DNA from: Arthrobacter sp. H16F315
Lineage (GTDB): Bacteria; Actinomycetota; Actinomycetes; Actinomycetales; Micrococcaceae
NCBI RefSeq assembly: GCF_024124825.1
Contig: NZ_JAMXSS010000002.1
Location: 3,348,001 to 3,412,000 of the forward strand
Length of the DNA: 64,000 nucleotides
Reading direction: 5' to 3'
Part shown: one piece after another, positions 11,358 through 20,363 of the stretch
Numbering within the stretch: position 1 is the first letter of the stretch
How the letters are laid out: the number at the start of each line of letters is the position of its first letter
Notes under the pieces: model-generated
The model's input: only the letters and a program-made list of their open reading frames with translations
Told to the model about the DNA's origin: nothing
The model's database searches: none
Made by a program: the position numbers and the translations under genes

Positions 11358-12567
11358 ATGACAATCACCGCACGAACACCGGCGACGCCCAAGACCGGCA
11401 CCCGCACTGTTTCCCTGGCCATCGTTTCCCTCGCCATGGGCGGATTCGGCATCGGCACCACGGAATTCACCATGATGGGCCTGCTGAAGGAGATCGAGCA
11501 GGGCCTGAACATCAGCACGCCGGAGGCCGGCCACCTGATCTCCGCGTATGCCCTCGGTGTGGTGGTCGGCGCCCCTGTGCTGGCCGCCGTCGGCGCCAAG
11601 CTCCCGCGGAAGTATCTGGCCCTGGGGCTTATGCTCTTTTTCAGCGTCGCCAATCTCAGCTCCTTCATCGCCCCCGACTACGGCACTATGCTGCTTTCCC
11701 GCTTCGCGGCGGGGTTGCCGCACGGCGCCTTCTTCGGTGTTGCTGCGGTGATTGCGGCGTCACTGGTCGCGCCGACCCGGCGCGGCTGGGCTATTTCGAT
11801 GGTGATGGCCGGCCTGACCGTCGCCAATGTCATCGGCGTACCGTTCGGCACTTGGCTGGGCCAGACGTATGGCTGGCGGCTGCTGTTCCTGCTGGTCGGC
11901 GGGATCGGCGTGCTGACCCTGGTGATGCTCTCAAAGTTCGTGCCGTTCCAGAAGCCGCACGCCGATGCGAGCTTCCGCCGTGAACTGGGCGCCCTTTAAA
12001 CGGCTCCAGGTGTGGCTGGCGATCCTGATTGGCATCGTCGGTTTCGGCGGTTTCTTCGCCACCTATACCTACATTGCGCACACCATGACCTCCGTCGCGG
12101 GCATTCCCTCGGCCTGGCTCCCGGCCGTTGTCGCGCTGTACGGGGTGGGCATGGTGGTCGGGAACATCGTTGGCGGCCGGATCGCGGACAAGTCAGTGAT
12201 GGGAACGATCTACTGGGTGCTGCCGGGCATTGCCGCGGCACTTGTGGCCTACGCGGTGGCCGTGCACTGGCCGTGGTCCGCGTACCTGATGGTCTTCGTC
12301 GTTGGCGCGGCCGGCGCCATGCTTGTCCCGGCCCTGCAGACGCGGCTGCTGGACGCTTCTCCCGACGCCCCATCGCTGGCTTCCTCGCTCAACCACGCGG
12401 CCCTTAATGTGGCCAACGCCTTGGGCGCATTCCTGGGTGGACTTGTCATCGCCTGGGGCTGGGGGTACGTCGCGCCGGCGCTGGTCGGAGCCGTGCTGGC
12501 GCTGCTGGGCCTTGGAATCGCCCTCATCAGCGGACGGGTGGAACGCAAGAGGCCGCTGGTCCGGTAG
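11358..12567 (+). CDS. MFS transporter, DHA1-type exporter (frameshifted)
   Basis: Twelve-helix major facilitator of about 402 residues after repair. The N-terminal half has GTTEFTMMGLLKEIEQGL and AGHLISAYALGVVVGAPVLA, features of the AraJ/YdhP/PbuE group of exporters (sugar, purine or drug efflux). The frame is broken at 11995-11997, where GCC CTT TAA replaces GCC CTT AAA CGG. Removing one T continues into KRLQVWLAILIGIVGFGG and the second six helices. The substrate cannot be inferred. It is convergent with the CDF gene. Confidence 0.88.
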
Positions 12568-12614
12568 CCGCACTTCGGCTCCCGGATCAGCGGCCCCCTC
12601 CGCACCGTGACCGG

Positions 12615-13535
12615 TCAGGTGGCGTTGACGCGCTGGAGGTCCGGTTCAAGGTAGATAACCCGCGCGATCGGAACAGCTTCCCGGATCCGGGTCTCGGCAC
12701 TGTCGATAGCCGCAGCGATTTCCCGGCCGGTGTCGGAGCTGCCGATGCCGATCTTCGCCGCGACGAGCAGTTCCTCCGGACCCAGGTGCAGGGTCTTGAG
12801 GTGGATGATCGAGGTGCCGTCGGACTCGATGGCCACCCGGATCCTGGTGACGTCGTCCTTCGTGGCCGATTCACCGAGCAGCAGTGACTTGGTTTCGATG
12901 GCAAGCACGGCGGCGATGGCAACCAGCAGGAAGCCGATCATCGCAGTACCCAGGGCGTCCCAGATGCCGTTTCCGGTGAGCAGGGTCAGGCTGACGCCCA
13001 AGAGCGCGAAGACCAGGCCCACAAGCGCGCCGAAGTCCTCGAGGAGGATAACGGGCAACTCCGGCTGCTTGGCGCTGCGGATGAACTTGACCCAGCCCTG
13101 CTTGCCGCGGAGGGGATTGGATTCGATGACGGCTGTCCGGAACGAAAACGACTCCGCGATGACGGCACCGATCAGGACGGCGAGCGGGACCCACCAGAAT
13201 GCACCTTCGATGGCGTGTGGGTGCTGGAGCTTTCCCCACGCTTCATACAAGGCAAAGAGGCCGCCGACACTGAACAGCACGATTGCGACGATAAAGGCGT
13301 AGATGTAACGCTCCCGGCCGTATCCGAACGGATGCTCCGGACTTGCCGCCCGCTTGGCACGCTTGCCGCCCACAAGCAGCAGGAGCTGGTTGCCGGAGTC
13401 CGCGAGTGAGTGGATCGCTTCGGCCAGCATTGATGAAGAAAAAGTCAGGAAGTACGCGACGAATTTCAGGACGGCGATTGTCAGGTTGGCGGCAAGCGCC
13501 GCAACAATCGCCTTGGTACCGCCATTTGCAGCCAA
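12615..13535 (-). CDS. Cation diffusion facilitator family transporter
   Basis: CDF metal/proton antiporter of 306 residues, probably exporting a divalent metal such as Zn, Mn or Fe. It has six membrane helices and the metal-site helix SMLAEAIHSLADSGNQLLL, where His and Asp follow the HxxxD pattern; the second site shows LLEDFGALVG. The C-terminal 90 residues form the cytoplasmic domain (IRVAIESDGTSIIHLKTLHL). The start is a TTG at 13535 behind AGGAGAGG. The longer frame upstream to 13691 lacks family character. Confidence 0.9.
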   Translation of the reverse strand: MAANGGTKAIVAALAANLTIAVLKFVAYFLTFSSSMLAEAIHSLADSGNQLLLLVGGKRAKRAASPEHPFGYGRERYIYAFIVAIVLFSVGGLFALYEAWGKLQHPHAIEGAFWWVPLAVLIGAVIAESFSFRTAVIESNPLRGKQGWVKFIRSAKQPELPVILLEDFGALVGLVFALLGVSLTLLTGNGIWDALGTAMIGFLLVAIAAVLAIETKSLLLGESATKDDVTRIRVAIESDGTSIIHLKTLHLGPEELLVAAKIGIGSSDTGREIAAAIDSAETRIREAVPIARVIYLEPDLQRVNAT

Positions 13536-13763
13536 GAGAGCCTCTCCTAAGGGGTTTGGGAAGGTGGTGGACTCCGGCCGATGCGCGCGCCCACAAGGAA
13601 TACCGTACCCGCTGTTGCCCCGCCGCAAGCACCCGGAGCGGCCGGTCCGGCGGGGCAAATAACAATTGGGGGTACGGCTACTGACAAGCAAACCGGCCTA
13701 TGTTAGCTTGAAGCCATAATCGGGATTCACCCTTTGGATGCCGACTAATATGTAGGAGGAGTA

Positions 13764-14030
13764 ATGGGCTTTCTTGGCTGGATCATTCTCGGACTCATAG
13801 TAGGTGCAATCGTCAAGGCAGTTATGCCTGGCAGTGTAGGCGGCGGCTGGGTTACCAGTCTTGTACTCGGCGTTGTCGGCGCTATTGTCGGCGGATGGAT
13901 CGGCGACCTGCTCTTCGGCGGCGGCAAGATGGAATTCTGGAACCTCGGTTCCTGGGTCCTGGCCATTGTCGGCGGCCTGGTCGTAGCCGGCGTCTACGGC
14001 GCCATCACGGGGCGCAACAAGACCACATAA
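13764..14030 (+). CDS. GlsB/YeaQ/YmgE family stress-response membrane protein
   Basis: An 88-residue protein with three short glycine-rich membrane helices (residues 3-20, 28-50, 62-82; MGFLGWIILGLIVGAIVKA), the transglycosylase-associated/GlsB family. Members are induced by stress, but their function is unknown. It has a strong ribosome-binding site, AGGAGGAG, five bases before the ATG, and is followed at once by a strong terminator, so it is a highly translated single gene. Confidence 0.93.
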   Translation: MGFLGWIILGLIVGAIVKAVMPGSVGGGWVTSLVLGVVGAIVGGWIGDLLFGGGKMEFWNLGSWVLAIVGGLVVAGVYGAITGRNKTT

Positions 14031-14043
14031 CTACACAGGCACA

Positions 14044-14086
14044 ACGGCGGGAGCCCACCTTGCGGTGGACCCCCGCCGTACTTTTA
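14044..14086 (+). terminator. Rho-independent terminator after the GlsB-type gene
   Basis: The arms ACGGCGGG and CCCGCCGT enclose an inner stem CCACC/GGTGG, followed by ACTTTTAT. It begins 14 bases after the stop codon. Confidence 0.88.
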
Positions 14087-14130
14087 TGCCCTGCTCCGTT
14101 GCCGCGGCGGGACCGGGCGGCCCCGCGGTC

Positions 14131-14175
14131 CCTAACTCTGCGGGGCCTAACTCTGGGGGCCCTAGCTCTGCAGGG
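14131..14175. repeat. Three imperfect 15-bp direct repeats
   Basis: The unit CCTARCTCTGSRGGG occurs three times in tandem at the 3' end of the TrmH-family gene. Read leftward, each copy carries a TAG, so the gene has back-up stop codons. No function is evident. Confidence 0.6.
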
Positions 14176-15073
14176 CTCCGACGTCTTGCTGCGAACGGGC
14201 ACTGGCATAAAGGCAGACGGTTGCCGCGGTCCCCAGATTGAGGCTTTCAGCCGCGCCGTAGACCGGCACGGCCACCCGGTGGTCGGCCAGGGCGAGCTCT
14301 TCATCGGAGAGCCCTTGGGCTTCGTTGCCGAAGAGCCATGCCGTCGGGCTTTCCAGCGCGTACCCGGCATCAGGTGCCGGTGCGCCCAGCCGGCGGGCAG
14401 CGTTCTGGTCCTGGAGCCGGTCCAGATTAAGTTCCCCTCCGCCGTCTGCGGCGAGAACTCCGATGCCACGTTCCTTGCAGCGGGCCGCCAGCTCCCCGGG
14501 CTCGGCACCAAGCACCACGGGCAGATGAAAGAGTGACCCGGCCGTCGATCGGACCGCCTTGGGATTGTAGATGTCCACACTGGAAGCCGTGAGGACAACA
14601 GCATCCGCGCCGGCCGCGTCCGCTGCCCGCAGAACCGTGCCGGCGTTACCCGGGTCGCGGACCTCACACAACACCGCCACCAGCCGCGGGCCGGCGTCAA
14701 GTACCGTCTCCAGGCTCACATCGAGGAAGCCGCAGACCGCGAGCACACCCTGCGGGGTCACCGTATCCGCCATCGCGGCGAGGACTTCGTCGGTGGCTAA
14801 AAAGGCTGTGGTGCCCTCGGCGAGTGTCTCCAGGTCAGGGTGCCGGTCCAGGCAGGACTCGCTCGCGTAAACCTCATAGACAATGCCGGGCTCCCCCGCG
14901 GCCAGCCTTTTCCGGTGCAGCACCAAGGCCTCCCGGACCGACTGCGGCCCCTCGGCCAGGAACTCGCGGCGCTTTGAACGGGCCGGGCGCCCGGCAAGTT
15001 GTGCCACCTTCCTCACTCGATCAGCTCGAGGGTTGGAAAGTACATCATCTTGCGGGCGCCCGGTTTCGTTCAT
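14162..15073 (-). CDS. TrmH/SpoU family RNA 2'-O-methyltransferase
   Basis: A 303-residue SPOUT methyltransferase. An N-terminal RNA-binding domain ([20 protein letters not shown], about 30-50) is followed by the SpoU motifs: [20 protein letters not shown] (motif 1), [12 protein letters not shown] (motif 2) and FGNEAQGLS...[14 protein letters not shown] (motif 3), which form the knotted SAM site. It probably 2'-O-methylates a ribose in rRNA or tRNA. The exact site cannot be told, though its position directly downstream of rplT suggests a link with ribosome biogenesis. Start ATG at 15073. Confidence 0.93.
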   Translation of the reverse strand: MNETGRPQDDVLSNPRADRVRKVAQLAGRPARSKRREFLAEGPQSVREALVLHRKRLAAGEPGIVYEVYASESCLDRHPDLETLAEGTTAFLATDEVLAAMADTVTPQGVLAVCGFLDVSLETVLDAGPRLVAVLCEVRDPGNAGTVLRAADAAGADAVVLTASSVDIYNPKAVRSTAGSLFHLPVVLGAEPGELAARCKERGIGVLAADGGGELNLDRLQDQNAARRLGAPAPDAGYALESPTAWLFGNEAQGLSDEELALADHRVAVPVYGAAESLNLGTAATVCLYASARSQQDVGALQS

Positions 15074-15138
15074 ATAAGAACCTTAGTAGCTTTTCGAGCC
15101 GGTTCTTGAACGCGGTAGTCCGTGAACGAGTTCGGGTA

Positions 15139-15613
15139 CTACTTGGCAGCCGTGTCGGCGGCCATTTGGCAGCGGCCTTCTTGGCGGGGGCCTTCTTCGC
15201 AGCCGGCTTCGAAGCGGCCGGTGCAGCTTCGGCCTGCACGGCCGGAGCTGACGTGTCGGCGGGCAGCGAGTCCTTGGCGATCTTGACCAGAGCGGCGAAG
15301 GCGTTGGCGTCAGAGACGGCAAGTTCGGCCAGCATCCGGCGGTCAACCTCGACCTCAGCGGCCTTCAGGCCCTGGATCAGACGGTTGTAGGTCAGGCCAT
15401 TGGCGCGGGATGCAGCATTGATGCGCTGGATCCAGAGGCGACGGAAGTCGCCCTTCTTCTTTTGCGGTCACCGTAGCTGTACACAAACGAGTGCAGCAGC
15501 TGCTCTTTGGCCTTGCGGTACAGGCGTGAACGCTGTCCACGGTAGCCCTTGGCGCGCTCAAGAATAACCCGGCGCTTCTTGTGGGCGTTGACCGCCCTCT
15601 TCACACGTGCCAC
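15139..15613 (-). CDS. rplT: 50S ribosomal protein L20 (two frameshifts)
   Basis: Ribosomal protein bL20, an early-assembly protein that binds 23S rRNA. The N-terminus [20 protein letters not shown] is unmistakable, and [20 protein letters not shown] and [17 protein letters not shown] follow in a second frame. One base is missing in the A/T run at 15460-15463, and another near 15165-15167, after which MAADTAAK and the stop are read. The repaired length is 158 residues, with an Ala/Lys-rich tail (about 140-158) beyond the usual 118-120. The start is a GTG at 15613 behind GGAG. Last gene of infC-rpmI-rplT. Two lesions in a core ribosomal protein are strong evidence of sequence error. Confidence 0.95.
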
Positions 15614-15731
15614 GTGCGTACTCCTTAGAAAATCTGATCCCAAGCATCTACTGCCGGAGAAACCGGCTGGCCTGAGAAGCCTTTTTGGTAGTTGACTACT
15701 GCCAGGTGGCAATAGTCAGAGAACTTGGAAC

Positions 15732-15926
15732 TTAGATGCCGAGCATCTTCCGGATGACCTTGGCGTCGCCCTTGAAGACGATCTTGTCGCCGGCGAGGCG
15801 GCGGGTCAGCCTGGAGGACTTGTGCTCGAGGTAGTGGCGGCGGTTAGCCTGCTGGCGGCGCAGCTTGCCGCTGCCGGTCAGCTTGAAGCGCTTCTTAGCA
15901 CCACTGTGGGTCTTCATCTTCGGCAT
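15732..15926 (-). CDS. rpmI: 50S ribosomal protein L35
   Basis: Ribosomal protein bL35, 64 residues, highly basic, with the signature [15 protein letters not shown] and ending KVIRKMLGI. It lies between infC and rplT in the usual order. The start is the ATG at 15926 behind AAGGAG; a longer in-frame reading upstream is out of frame with infC and is not a gene. Confidence 0.97.
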   Translation of the reverse strand: MPKMKTHSGAKKRFKLTGSGKLRRQQANRRHYLEHKSSRLTRRLAGDKIVFKGDAKVIRKMLGI

Positions 15927-16041
15927 GGGAACCGATCTCCTTACGTATCCGCAGACAGGGTCTGCAGTCTTTCGTGCAGCCGCCCCTGCGGGCGGCGTGC
16001 TGGTTGCTTGCTGCCGGACGTTGCTGTCCGGCAGCCCTGAA
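15927..16041 (-). promoter_or_regulatory. infC-rpmI spacer with three hairpins
   Basis: The 115-base spacer can fold into hairpins at 16010-16035 (GCTGCCGGAC/GTCCGGCAGC, 10 bp), near 15978-15995 (GCCGCC/GGCGGC) and near 15952-15966 (GCAGAC/GTCTGC), just ahead of the rpmI ribosome-binding site. Control of rpmI-rplT by L20 at this position is known in other bacteria. That this spacer acts so is inference. Confidence 0.4.
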
Positions 16042-17166
16042 CTAGTTGGTCTTCTTTGCGGCCGGCTTGACGGCGGCCTTTGGAGCGGCCGGCCGGGCGG
16101 CCGGCTTCGGTGCCGAGGGCCGCGGGATCGGCTTCGGGGCAGCGACCGGCTTCGGTGCTGCCGTCGGAGCGGCCGCGGGAGCCTCCGGAGCCTTGGCTGC
16201 AGCCTTGGGCGCTGCCGGAGCCTTGCTAACTGCCGGCTTGGCGGCGGCCTTCGGCGCCTCACGCTTCGGAGCGGCCTTGGGGGCCTCCTGCTTCGGCTTT
16301 TCCTGGACGGCAGCCTTCGCAGCCGGGACCTTCTGAGCCGCGGCGGCCGGAGCCTCCGCGGTTTTTGCAGCGTCGGCCGCGACGGTGTCAGCCTTGACCG
16401 ATTCCGCCGGCTCTTCGACGACGTCGGCGACGGTTTCCGCTGCCGGGGCTTCCGTGGCCGGAGCCGCTGGCACGGCCTCCTCAGCTACGGGCGCCTCGGT
16501 CCGGACCTGGTAGCCCTCGGGAAGAAGATCCGCGAGCGACTGGGTCAAGGGTGCATCAGGAGCCGAGGTTTCGACGCGGCCTGAGGCCTTGGCTTCGTTC
16601 TCGGCTTTGGCTTCCGCCCGCTGCGACGCGCGGCGGGCTTCTGCCTTGGCTTCGGCCTTGTTCTTGAGCGGGCCAACGACCATAACCATGTTGCGGCCGT
16701 CGATCCGGGGACTGGACTCCACGACGCCAACCTCGGCGACGTCGTCCGCGAAGCGCTGGAGCAAACGGATGCCCATCTCGGGACGCTGCTGCTCACGGCC
16801 TCGGAACTGGATCATGGCCTTGACCTTGTCCCCGGCGCCGAGGAAGCGGAGCGCGTGGCCTCGCTTGGTCTCGTAGTCGTGGGTGTCAATCTTCAGGCGA
16901 AAGCGAATTTCCTTCAGGACCGTGTTGGTCTGGTTCTTCCGGGCTTCACGTGCCTTGACCGCGGCTTCGTACTTGTACTTGCCGAAGTCCATCAGCTTGC
17001 ACACCGGAGGCTTGGCCTGCGGTGCAACTTCAACGAGATCAAGATCGGACTCGGCAGCCAAACGCAGGGCATCCTCAATACGGACAACGCCTACTTGTTC
17101 GCCTGCAGGGCCGACCAGCCGCACCTCGGGGACGCGGATACGCTCATTGATTCTTGGCTCGCTAAT
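16042..17166 (-). CDS. infC: Translation initiation factor IF-3 with ATT start codon and long C-terminal tail
   Basis: IF-3 binds the 30S subunit and proofreads the start codon. The N domain covers residues 1-75 ([37 protein letters not shown]) and the C domain about 80-170 ([31 protein letters not shown]). The start is an ATT at 17164-17166, seven bases after a perfect AGGAG; no ATG, GTG or TTG suits the IF-3 N-terminus. In E. coli an AUU start lets IF-3 repress its own translation. Residues 171-374 are a low-complexity Ala/Pro/Lys/Glu tail that doubles the usual length of about 180. First gene of the operon with rpmI and rplT. Confidence 0.93.
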   Translation of the reverse strand: MSEPRINERIRVPEVRLVGPAGEQVGVVRIEDALRLAAESDLDLVEVAPQAKPPVCKLMDFGKYKYEAAVKAREARKNQTNTVLKEIRFRLKIDTHDYETKRGHALRFLGAGDKVKAMIQFRGREQQRPEMGIRLLQRFADDVAEVGVVESSPRIDGRNMVMVVGPLKNKAEAKAEARRASQRAEAKAENEAKASGRVETSAPDAPLTQSLADLLPEGYQVRTEAPVAEEAVPAAPATEAPAAETVADVVEEPAESVKADTVAADAAKTAEAPAAAAQKVPAAKAAVQEKPKQEAPKAAPKREAPKAAAKPAVSKAPAAPKAAAKAPEAPAAAPTAAPKPVAAPKPIPRPSAPKPAARPAAPKAAVKPAAKKTN

Positions 17167-17173
17167 GTTAAGG

Positions 17174-17178
17174 CTCCT
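17174..17178 (-). promoter_or_regulatory. Shine-Dalgarno sequence that fixes the ATT start of infC
   Basis: AGGAG on the minus strand, seven bases before the ATT at 17166. There is no other conventional start codon at a suitable distance. Confidence 0.85.
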
Positions 17179-17200
17179 GTGTTCGTAAGGGGGTATTCCA

Positions 17201-17246
17201 CCGGCAAAAAGAGAAGGCCCCCAATTGCCGGAGCAAGCGAAGGCCT
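17201..17246 (-). promoter_or_regulatory. Possible attenuator in the infC leader
   Basis: On the transcribed strand AGGCC (17246-17242) can pair with GGCCT (17219-17215), followed by TCTCTTTTT, like a weak terminator. CCGGCAA (17231-17225) can instead pair with TTGCCGG (17207-17201), which takes up the T tract. The two folds compete. The stem is short and no ligand or leader peptide is evident. Confidence 0.35.
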
Positions 17247-17558
17247 CGAAGATCGGCGCTGCCGGCCTCGAATGAGGCGGCATACATCCTGCCGGGCTGA
17301 CGCCCGGGAAGAATGCCCGACCAGGTACCCGGCAACCTTACTTCTTGCGAAGCTTCCCGAAGGAGAGCGGCTGACGCGGGTGGGAGAGAACTCCGCTTGC
17401 AAACTGAAAATCGATTCTACAGAACAAATTCCGTCCGACGCACCTCCATGACGGGCATGGCGGGTTCGGACTTGTCCCGACGCTGGGCCGCAGCGGTAAA
17501 CTAACGGCGCAAACAGTGGAATAACGACAATCAGTCGGTCTGTGACAAGCTTACCAGC

Positions 17559-17945
17559 ATGAGCACATCAGAGCGTAATTCACACGTTTACGAGCCCGCC
17601 GACGCCCAGGGCGACGTTTCACAGCAGATCCGCGACATCTCCGAGGTGCCCGCAATCGAAGTCATCACCACCGCCGCCGTGCACCTGATGAGTGCCGCAG
17701 CAGTGAAGCTTGGGCTGGCCGCCGAAGAGAACGCCGACGAACTCAAGGACCTTGACGAGGCACGCAAACTGATCACGGCGCTGGCCGGACTCGTCACCGC
17801 GGCGGCGCCTGAAATCGGTTCCCAGCACGCCGGACCGTTGCGCGACGGGCTGCGGTCCCTGCAGCTGGCCTTCCGAGAAGAGTCCGTCATCCCGGACGCC
17901 CCGGGCAAGGGCCCGGGCGAAAAATACACCGGCGCAGTCAACTAG
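17559..17945 (+). CDS. DUF1844 domain-containing protein
   Basis: A 128-residue acidic protein matching DUF1844: VPAIEVITTAAVHLMSAAAVKLGL (split here as IEVITTAAVHLMSAAAVKLG) followed by LKDLDEARKLITALAGLV. Such proteins often sit next to infC in actinobacteria. The function is unknown. It is predicted soluble and helical. Start ATG at 17559; no clear ribosome-binding site. A strong bidirectional terminator follows. Confidence 0.88.
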   Translation: MSTSERNSHVYEPADAQGDVSQQIRDISEVPAIEVITTAAVHLMSAAAVKLGLAAEENADELKDLDEARKLITALAGLVTAAAPEIGSQHAGPLRDGLRSLQLAFREESVIPDAPGKGPGEKYTGAVN

Positions 17946-17976
17946 GCACCACCGGCAAACCAGCGATATCGCGGGA

Positions 17977-18009
17977 ACGGCGGGCAGACCATGGTGGTCC
18001 GCCCGCCGT
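17977..18009. terminator. Bidirectional terminator between DUF1844 and MFS genes
   Basis: ACGGCGGGC-a-GACCA-tg-TGGTC-c-GCCCGCCGT forms a nearly perfect 15-bp stem between two convergent genes. The T tract is poor on both sides. Confidence 0.7.
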
Positions 18010-18070
18010 CCCCGTTAACGCCGTCGTCCATGCAACTGCCGGGCCAGCGGCGGTCCGTCCCGGCCGACGC

Positions 18071-19393
18071 TCAGGCTGAAGCGAGGCGCCGGCGGCGGCG
18101 TTGCTGCAGCGCCAGGCCCACGAGGCACAGGAGCACCCCGCCCGCCCCGACCGCCAGGAATCCGGTGGTGGGCCCGACGCCGTCGATAAAGACCCCGGCA
18201 AGCGGTGCGCCGAACGCGACGCCGCCGGTCAGTGCCGAGCCGTACCAGCCCATCGCCTCGCCGCGGCGCCGCTCGTCGACGAGCTCGGCAACCTTCTCCG
18301 AGGCGGCCGACAGCACCGGCGCGCACAACAGTCCCGGCAGCAGCGAAAGGATGCTGAGCGTCCAGGTGTCCTGCGCGAAGGACATCGGGATGGTCAGTGC
18401 GGACATACCAAGGAGCAACAGGATCGGCGAGATCGGCCGGTGCATGGCGCCATACAGCAAACCGCCGATCACCGACGCGGCGCACCAGAAAAAGAAGACC
18501 AGTCCGATCTCACCCTGGTGGCCACCGGTTTCGAGGGCTGCCACGATCCCGACGTCGGTGCCGCTCAGGACCATCCCGGCACCGCCGGCAACTGCGAAGA
18601 CCGCGGCGACAGCGGTCGTGAACCAGCTGAAATTGTGGATGACCCTGCGCCGGAGCCCGGCCGGCGCCAGCCGCCTGTCCTCCGCGGCGGCAAGCGGGAC
18701 GAATTCGGCCGCGGCTTCCTGCAGGTGTGCCGGGGCGGCTGCCACGACGGCGGCTTCGGCGGCGTCCTGCTGGCTGGCGCCAAAGACCGCATCGGACTCA
18801 CGGCCAGACTCGGCGCTGCGGGTCGGCGGGTTGAACCACATCAGGAAGAGCCCGGAAACCGAGGTGGCAATGCCGACAATTGTCAGCCCCAACACCGACT
18901 GTCCGGCGGTCGCGACCAGGGCACCCGCTGCGGGTCCGATCATAAAGACCAGCTCGGTGGAGATGGCGTCCAGGGCGAAGGCCGTCCGGCGCTGTTCGCC
19001 GGAGGCCAGCACGCCGAGGGACTGGCGCACCACACTGAAGATCGGCAGCGTCAGCAGGCCACCAACAAAGACCAGCGGCAACAGCACTTCGTAGGACACG
19101 TGCGGGACCACTGACCAGATGACCGCCTCAGAGACGACTGAGGGAATAAGCGCGCGGCGCAGCCCGACGGTATCAACCCGCCGTCCTCGCCAGGGTGCAC
19201 CGACGGCAATGCCAATGGTCATCACCGCGGCCGCAGCCCCGGCAGCCGCATAGCCTTGGCCGAGGGTCAGCACAATGTGCAGGGTCAGCAAGACGCCGGC
19301 AGCGGAGTGCGGGATACGGGCCACCATTCCGATCAGCAGGAGCCGCCTGATCGGCTGAACGGCCAGCAACTCCCGGTACATCGCGAAGTTCAC
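18071..19393 (-). CDS. MFS transporter
   Basis: A 440-residue major facilitator with about twelve helices in two halves, separated by a charged loop around residues 195-240 (SAESGRESDAVFGASQQDAA). The N-terminal half has GAPWRGRRVDTVGLRRAL in the motif-A position between helices 2 and 3. No substrate can be named; such actinobacterial proteins are usually called drug or sugar exporters on weak grounds. It is transcribed leftward and is probably the last gene after sseB-like and his genes, with a 58-base gap from the SseB gene. Confidence 0.85.
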   Translation of the reverse strand: MNFAMYRELLAVQPIRRLLLIGMVARIPHSAAGVLLTLHIVLTLGQGYAAAGAAAAVMTIGIAVGAPWRGRRVDTVGLRRALIPSVVSEAVIWSVVPHVSYEVLLPLVFVGGLLTLPIFSVVRQSLGVLASGEQRRTAFALDAISTELVFMIGPAAGALVATAGQSVLGLTIVGIATSVSGLFLMWFNPPTRSAESGRESDAVFGASQQDAAEAAVVAAAPAHLQEAAAEFVPLAAAEDRRLAPAGLRRRVIHNFSWFTTAVAAVFAVAGGAGMVLSGTDVGIVAALETGGHQGEIGLVFFFWCAASVIGGLLYGAMHRPISPILLLLGMSALTIPMSFAQDTWTLSILSLLPGLLCAPVLSAASEKVAELVDERRRGEAMGWYGSALTGGVAFGAPLAGVFIDGVGPTTGFLAVGAGGVLLCLVGLALQQRRRRRLASA

Positions 19394-19451
19394 GGATCAC
19401 ATCCTTACTGGTCGTGCCCGGGCCGGCGGAGTCTCCCCCGCCGGCCGGGGC

Positions 19452-20351
19452 CTATCCCGCCGCGCGCTGCAGTTTGACTTCGATCGAGTCAACCCGCTCG
19501 GCAAAAACTTCATTCCGCGCCCAGGCGTCATTAAGACCGGACACGATGGCCTGGACGCCGGCGGCGTCGAGTCCGTCTTCAAGGTACAGCAGCACCCGGA
19601 GTTCCGGGCCGGAGCCGCCGCCGGGAAGCTGCCTTCCATCGGCCGCAAGCGAGGCGACTCCGCCGCCACGATGAATTTCCACCCGCCGAACTGCCGGAAA
19701 GCCAACGGCGGCCGCACCAAGGCTGCCGGCCAGCTCCGGATCAGCATAGGACGGTGTCCAGTCCCGCTGCTGCGCGAGGGCCCACACTGCCGGCCGCCGG
19801 ACCACAAAGGTAATCGGAGAACCCGGGTCCAGCACCAGCAGTTCCGCGCCCTCAGCGACCGCCGAGAGTGCCGCGCGGGCGGCATAGACGGCCACCGGGC
19901 GAGCCTCCGGGTGCCAGGCCGCGAGCGAAGCTGCGGACGTGAACACCGGCATCGCCGTCCGGCCGTCGGGCGCCTTGAGGGTCACGAGGGCCATATCGGC
20001 CTGCTTGTCGGAATGCAGGTCCGCAACGCCAACGCCTTCTTCGGCGAGCGTGGCGAGAATCGGCACAAACACCCGCGCGGTCGCCAGGGCGGCCACCACC
20101 GCCGCTTCGTCGCCGGCGCCGGCGGTCAGTGCGGTCAGCGCCGCGAGGTAACCGGCGTCGGCTGCGCCGTCGTCGTTCTCGAAGTTGTGCATGCTGGCAG
20201 CTTCGCCGGCCAAGGTGCGGCCGGACCAGGGCCGGCCTGCTGAGTCTGTCAGACCGCCGGCGCCGGCCAGGGCCGCCGCGATATGACCGGGCAGCGGCCG
20301 TGCCGGGGCCCGGTCACCTGGCGTGCGCTCATCCCCGGAGAGGTGCTCCAT
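19452..20351 (-). CDS. SseB family protein
   Basis: A 299-residue protein with an SseB_N-type domain (about 60-220: NFENDDGAADAGYLAALTAL, MALVTLKAPDGRTAMPVFTS, LVLDPGSPITFVVRRPA). The domain occurs in several actinobacterial genes near his genes; in E. coli SseB is linked to serine sensitivity, but no reaction is known. It begins 12 bases after the priA stop, so it is likely part of the his transcript. Start ATG at 20351. Confidence 0.87.
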   Translation of the reverse strand: MEHLSGDERTPGDRAPARPLPGHIAAALAGAGGLTDSAGRPWSGRTLAGEAASMHNFENDDGAADAGYLAALTALTAGAGDEAAVVAALATARVFVPILATLAEEGVGVADLHSDKQADMALVTLKAPDGRTAMPVFTSAASLAAWHPEARPVAVYAARAALSAVAEGAELLVLDPGSPITFVVRRPAVWALAQQRDWTPSYADPELAGSLGAAAVGFPAVRRVEIHRGGGVASLAADGRQLPGGGSGPELRVLLYLEDGLDAAGVQAIVSGLNDAWARNEVFAERVDSIEVKLQRAAG

Positions 20352-20363
20352 GCTGCGCGCGGG

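Larger units (their letters stand above)
17167..17558. other. Intergenic region between infC and the DUF1844 gene
   Basis: A stretch of 392 bases with no credible gene. It holds the infC leader (hairpins at 17201-17246 and about 17260-17282, stem GCCTC/GAGGC) and presumably the divergent promoters of infC and the DUF1844 gene. In-frame residues upstream of the infC ATT lack conservation-like character. Confidence 0.6.

Noticed and set aside
17167..17283. N-terminal extension of IF-3 from an upstream ATG
   Set aside because: The added 39 residues lack IF-3 character, while the ATT is correctly placed behind AGGAG.
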